Below are positions 7,274 through 9,921 of a stretch of 9,921 nt of DNA, piece after piece. The stretch spans positions 1 through 9,921 of the forward strand of contig WOZN01000171.1 of the NCBI GenBank assembly GCA_011620245.1, in the 5' to 3' direction. Every line of letters begins with the position of its first letter. Position 1 is the first letter of the stretch. Position numbers and translations under genes: made by a program. Source of the stretch: Acidovorax sp. Lineage in GTDB: Bacteria > Pseudomonadota > Gammaproteobacteria > Burkholderiales > Burkholderiaceae_C. Under the pieces are notes generated by a model. That model worked only from the letters and a program-made list of their open reading frames with translations. It did not search any database and was not told where the DNA came from.

Positions 7274-8251
7274 CTACCTGCGAGCCTTGGCCGCCTTGGT
7301 GTCGGCCGGCATGCGTATGCAGTAGTAATAGCCATTGGGCACGCTGGCGATGTGGTTGGCGCGCACCTTGTCTGCCTGCGCCTGCGTGGTGTCGTACAGG
7401 CCGGACTCGATGTGGTAAACGCCCATGGGCCGCAGCGCCACGCCGCCGCCATAAAACCCCGATGCCTCGGCTGTCTCCAGCTCTGCGGCCGTGGGCAGGG
7501 CCGCGTCCTGCGACTGGCAGTAGCGCTGCGCCGCCTCGCGGGACACCAGCTGATCGGCGTGCCCTGGCGCGGCCATCAGCCATTCCCGCGCGGCCAGCGG
7601 GTTGCGGTGCTGCGAAAAGCGCGTGCCCTCGAAGTAATCGAAGATGTCGCGCGCCAGCGCATCGGCCAGCGTGGGCGCGGGCGCCGTCACGGTGAAGCTC
7701 TGCGAAGCGCCATTGCCCAGCTTGACCAGCGTGGCGGTGGCCTGCACCAGCGTGCCCTCCAGTCGGGTGTAGGTGATGTAGGCCACCAGTGTCACCCGGC
7801 CCGCCTTGGCCTTGAGGGCGCTCAGCGCTTTGGTGTCGGCCGCAGAGGCGCGCTGCAACTCCTCGGGCGTGATGCCGGCAAACTCAAAGCGCAGCTTGGG
7901 CGCGCGGGTGTTGATGCGCCGCGCCTGCCGGTCCAGTTCGCCAATCAGCTGGGTGTTGAGCGTGCGCCCCAGCTGGGCCAGTGCCATGCGCTCGTGGTGG
8001 GCCTGCAGGCTGTCCACCGCCTGCAGCGCGGCAAGCACCATGGCCGGATCGCCCTTGCCGGTGTGCAGGTCTGCGAACGCCTTGCGATCGTGCTCGTAAT
8101 CGCCCAGATCGGACGCGCGCACGACCGGGATGTTGGGCCAGACCAGGAAGGGTTGCTCCACCGGGTCGCGGAAATCGGCCGCGCCCGCGAGGTTGCAGCA
8201 CAGCACCAGGGCCAGGGCAGTAAGTGGTTGCCAGAAGCGTTGGAAGGGCAT
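7274..8251 (-). CDS. Unrecognised exported protein with Lcl/DUF1566-like C-terminus
   Basis: I do not recognise this gene. The 325-residue product starts with a signal peptide: Arg5, a hydrophobic core (about 8-22) and a likely cleavage after AGA (residue 24). No lipobox is seen, so a soluble periplasmic or secreted protein is likely. Residues 50-145 look mostly helical. Residues 150-210 read like beta strands and a helix (VTLVAYITYTRLEGTLVQAT, then TLADALARDIFDYF), loosely recalling the CsgG/TolB-N type of envelope domain. Residues 235-313 (SREAAQRYCQ, ALPTAAEL, YYYCIR, with Cys245 and Cys311) resemble the Lcl/DUF1566 C-type-lectin-like fold; a disulphide is plausible. The ATG at 8251 was chosen because it begins the signal peptide; an upstream GTG (8347) would read through a stem-loop. 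The gene sits between flgH and flgI, usually neighbours, so a basal-body-related envelope role is inferred, not shown. Confidence 0.85.
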   Translation of the reverse strand: MPFQRFWQPLTALALVLCCNLAGAADFRDPVEQPFLVWPNIPVVRASDLGDYEHDRKAFADLHTGKGDPAMVLAALQAVDSLQAHHERMALAQLGRTLNTQLIGELDRQARRINTRAPKLRFEFAGITPEELQRASAADTKALSALKAKAGRVTLVAYITYTRLEGTLVQATATLVKLGNGASQSFTVTAPAPTLADALARDIFDYFEGTRFSQHRNPLAAREWLMAAPGHADQLVSREAAQRYCQSQDAALPTAAELETAEASGFYGGGVALRPMGVYHIESGLYDTTQAQADKVRANHIASVPNGYYYCIRMPADTKAAKARR

Positions 8252-8301
8252 TTTGGTGATCCGTGGCGCTGCCTGTGAAGCCGGCGCGGCCCAAGGCCAG
8301 G

Positions 8302-8338
8302 GCCGCCGGGGAACTGGCTTTGCCAGGCCCCTGGCGGC
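8302..8338. repeat. Strong imperfect stem-loop between flgH and the exported-protein gene
   Basis: On the plus strand GCCGCC (8302-8307) pairs with GGCGGC (8333-8338), GGGG (8308-8311) with CCCC (8328-8331), and CTGGC (8314-8318) with GCCAG (8322-8326) around a TTT loop. That gives 15 base pairs with small bulges. It lies in the roughly 118-base spacer after flgH. No T run follows on the minus strand, so it is not a standard intrinsic terminator. It could stabilise or segment the mRNA, or be a dispersed palindromic element. Function is inferred only. Confidence 0.6.
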
Positions 8339-8368
8339 GGAAGGCACCGCAGGCGATTCAGGCGGCGT

Positions 8369-9052
8369 TCAGAACGGCATGACCGTGTTGAACGCCCGGG
8401 CCAGCCAGCCTATGGCCTGTGCCTCGGCCTGTTCGCCCAGGCCGCGCGAGATCACGCGCACGTTGGCCACATATTGCGAATCGATGACGCTGCCGGGCTG
8501 CAGCCGGCGCGGATCGACGATGCCCGAAAAGCGCAGCACGTCCACGCTGCGGTTCACGCCCACCTGCTTTTCGCCCGCGATGACCAGGTGCCCGTTGGGC
8601 AGCACGTCGGTGACGATGGCGGTGATGTTGCTTTTGAACTCGTTCTTGGCCAGGGTGTCGCCCTTGCCCTCGAAGGTGTTGTCATAGCCGGCGCCGAGGG
8701 TCGTCTTTCCGGTCAGGTTGCCAGAGATCAGCGGCAGCGCCGTGATGCTGCCCGCGGCCTTGGAAGTCCGGCCTACGTTCGATGTGCTGTTTTGCTTGGC
8801 GTCGATTTCTTCCTTGATCGTGATCGTCACCAGGTCGCCGACCATGCGCGCGCGCTGGTCCTCGAACGCGGGCCGGTAGCTGGCCGCATGGAACAGGCTG
8901 CCCGTGGCGGGGCCGGCCGGCCGGGGCAGGGCGGCCAAAGGTGGCGGCATGGTGGGCAGCACGTCCACCGGCGGGGGTGGGTTGATGCTGGCGCAGCCCG
9001 TGGCCAGCACGGCGAGGGCGGCGTAGCCCATCAGGCGCAAGATGGATGTCAT
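8369..9052 (-). CDS. flgH: Flagellar L-ring lipoprotein FlgH
   Basis: FlgH is an outer-membrane lipoprotein that forms the L-ring bushing around the distal rod. From the chosen ATG the product is 227 residues; enterobacterial FlgH is about 232. A lipoprotein signal peptide ends in the lipobox LATGC, with the lipidated cysteine at residue 20. A proline-rich linker follows (about 25-46). Family motifs are GSLFHAASYR (51-60), RARMVGDLVTITIKEEIDAK (67-86), GHLVIAGEKQVGVNR (154-168), LRFSGIVDPRRL (173-184) and the C-terminal GWLARAFNTVMPF. A longer reading from GTG at 9079 is possible, but AAGGAG lies 7 bases before the ATG at 9052, and only that start gives a normal signal peptide. The next gene downstream is unusual: an unrecognised reading frame rather than flgI. 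Confidence 0.97.
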   Translation of the reverse strand: MTSILRLMGYAALAVLATGCASINPPPPVDVLPTMPPPLAALPRPAGPATGSLFHAASYRPAFEDQRARMVGDLVTITIKEEIDAKQNSTSNVGRTSKAAGSITALPLISGNLTGKTTLGAGYDNTFEGKGDTLAKNEFKSNITAIVTDVLPNGHLVIAGEKQVGVNRSVDVLRFSGIVDPRRLQPGSVIDSQYVANVRVISRGLGEQAEAQAIGWLARAFNTVMPF

Positions 9053-9059
9053 GGCGGTG

Positions 9060-9065
9060 CTCCTT
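9060..9065 (-). promoter_or_regulatory. Ribosome binding site deciding the flgH start
   Basis: The minus strand reads AAGGAG 7 bases before the ATG at 9052. This strong match fixes the flgH start there rather than at the in-frame GTG 27 bases upstream, inside which it would otherwise lie. Confidence 0.75.
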
Positions 9066-9075
9066 GCAGGATTTT

Positions 9076-9849
9076 TCACAGTTGCGCCAGCTTGGCCAGC
9101 ATCTGGTCCGAAGTCTGGATAGCCTTCGAATTCATCTCGTAGGCGCGCTGGGTCTGGATCATGCCGACCAGCTCTTCCACCACGTTGACGTTGGAGTTTT
9201 CCAGAAACTTGTGCCGGATTTCCCCGAGCGCATTGCTCAGGGGGTTGCCTATTTCCGGTGCTCCGGAGGCCACGGTTTCGCGGAAAAGGTTGTTGCCCAT
9301 CGGCTCCATGCCGGCCGGGTTGACGAAGTTGGCCAACTGTACCTGCGGGCCGTTGGTCGTGACGCCGTCCCGTGTGATCGAGACCTGGCCATTGGGACTG
9401 ATGCTGACGGTGTCACCCGTCTGAACGGTGATCTGCGGCACCAGCTCATGTCCTTCGGGCGTCACAACGACGCCTGTCGAGCTCAATGTGAAGTTGCCTG
9501 CCCGGGTATAGGCGGTTGTGCCATCGGGCAGCTGGACCTGGAAGAAGCCCTGGCCATTGATGGCCATGTCCAGCGCGTTGCCGGTGTTTTGCAAGCCACC
9601 CTGCAGGAAGTTGCGGGATACGGCGCCCACATTGACACCCAGGCCCAGGTGCAGGCCTGTGGGCAGTTCGGCGTTGTCGCTGGCCTGCGACCCCACCTGG
9701 CGTTGGTTCTGGTACATCAGGTCTTCGAACACGGCGAAATTGCGCTTGAAGCCGGTGGTCGAGACGTTGGCGAGGTTGTGCGAGATCACGTCCAGCTGGG
9801 TTTGCTGAGCGGTCATGCCGGTCTTGGCGATCCACAGTGAATTCATCAT
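9076..9849 (-). CDS. flgG: Flagellar distal rod protein FlgG
   Basis: FlgG polymerises in the periplasm to form the distal rod, the drive shaft that passes through the P and L rings. The 257-residue product is close to the roughly 260 residues of enterobacterial FlgG and matches along its whole length. The N-terminal rod signature SLWIAKTGMTAQQ is at residues 4-16, followed by HNLANVSTTGFKR (24-36). The core has INGQGFFQVQLPDGTTAYTR (97-116). The C-terminal helix carries SNVNVVEELVGMIQTQRAYE and ends DQMLAKLAQL, as in other axial proteins. Two ATG codons stand in tandem; the first is preferred because AAAGGA lies 9 bases upstream of it. flgH follows after 23 bases, consistent with one transcript. 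The gene is intact, and the family assignment is secure. Confidence 0.98.
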   Translation of the reverse strand: MMNSLWIAKTGMTAQQTQLDVISHNLANVSTTGFKRNFAVFEDLMYQNQRQVGSQASDNAELPTGLHLGLGVNVGAVSRNFLQGGLQNTGNALDMAINGQGFFQVQLPDGTTAYTRAGNFTLSSTGVVVTPEGHELVPQITVQTGDTVSISPNGQVSITRDGVTTNGPQVQLANFVNPAGMEPMGNNLFRETVASGAPEIGNPLSNALGEIRHKFLENSNVNVVEELVGMIQTQRAYEMNSKAIQTSDQMLAKLAQL

Positions 9850-9921
9850 GGTGGTAAATCCTTTCAGTTAGGGATGCGGAAATTGCCAATGTCCCGTTTA
9901 TGGCGAGCGCTGGCGGGATGC
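9850..9921. other. Leader region upstream of flgG, no gene seen
   Basis: These 72 bases reach the right edge. On the minus strand two frames are closed by TAA and TGA, and the third runs on into a shadow frame within flgG. None shows the FlgF C-terminal signature expected of the gene that usually precedes flgG, so flgF probably ends just outside the window. Apart from the flgG ribosome binding site I see no convincing promoter; a loose TTGGCA...GC match has the wrong spacing for sigma-54. Confidence 0.5.
9859..9864 (-). promoter_or_regulatory. Ribosome binding site of flgG
   Basis: Read on the minus strand this is AAAGGA, 9 bases before the first of two adjacent ATG codons and 12 before the second. 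It favours the first ATG as the flgG start. Confidence 0.6.

Noticed and set aside
8252..8347. Upstream GTG start extending the exported-protein gene by 32 codons
   Set aside because: The extension is Pro/Arg-rich, encodes part of a stem-loop, and would bury the signal peptide.
9053..9079. Upstream GTG start for flgH
   Set aside because: The strong AAGGAG would lie inside the coding region, and the lipoprotein signal peptide starts at the later ATG.

Overview
This window is the distal part of a flagellar flg operon. All eight credible genes lie on the minus strand and are read from the right edge to the left: flgG, flgH, an unrecognised exported-protein gene, flgI, flgJ, flgK, flgL and an HDOD-domain protein gene. 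High GC, GC-rich third codon positions, FlgJ with a fused peptidoglycan-hydrolase domain, and two intergenic palindromic repeats that I remember from Acidovorax/Comamonas-type genomes all suggest a Gram-negative betaproteobacterium, probably of the family Comamonadaceae. That assignment is inference; no rRNA or other marker is present.

Layout. 9850-9921 is the leader of flgG, and flgF is presumably just off the right edge. flgG (distal rod) and flgH (L-ring lipoprotein) follow with a 23-base gap. About 118 bases with a strong imperfect stem-loop separate flgH from the unrecognised gene (7274-8251). That gene encodes a 325-residue protein with a signal peptide and a C-terminal part resembling the Lcl/DUF1566 fold. 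It sits between flgH and flgI, which are usually adjacent. A palindromic intergenic repeat (about 7211-7273) lies directly after its stop codon. Next come flgI (P-ring), flgJ (rod cap and muramidase), a GC-rich intergenic repeat (about 4890-4996), flgK and flgL (hook-filament junction), a small perfect hairpin, and a gene for a degenerate EAL plus HDOD protein. Bases 1-219 hold no gene I can support.

How the genes work together. FlgG forms the distal rod. FlgJ caps the growing rod and opens the peptidoglycan. FlgI and FlgH build the P and L rings around the rod in the periplasm and outer membrane. FlgK and FlgL form the junction between hook and filament. The HDOD protein is probably a signalling or regulatory partner. 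The exported protein between the two ring genes is the least explained item: its position suggests an envelope role linked to the basal body, but the sequence does not prove one.

Both FlgK and FlgL are longer than the enterobacterial proteins. The extra length holds related beta-rich modules, apparently two in FlgK and one in FlgL. No CRISPR array, transposase, tRNA or rRNA was seen.
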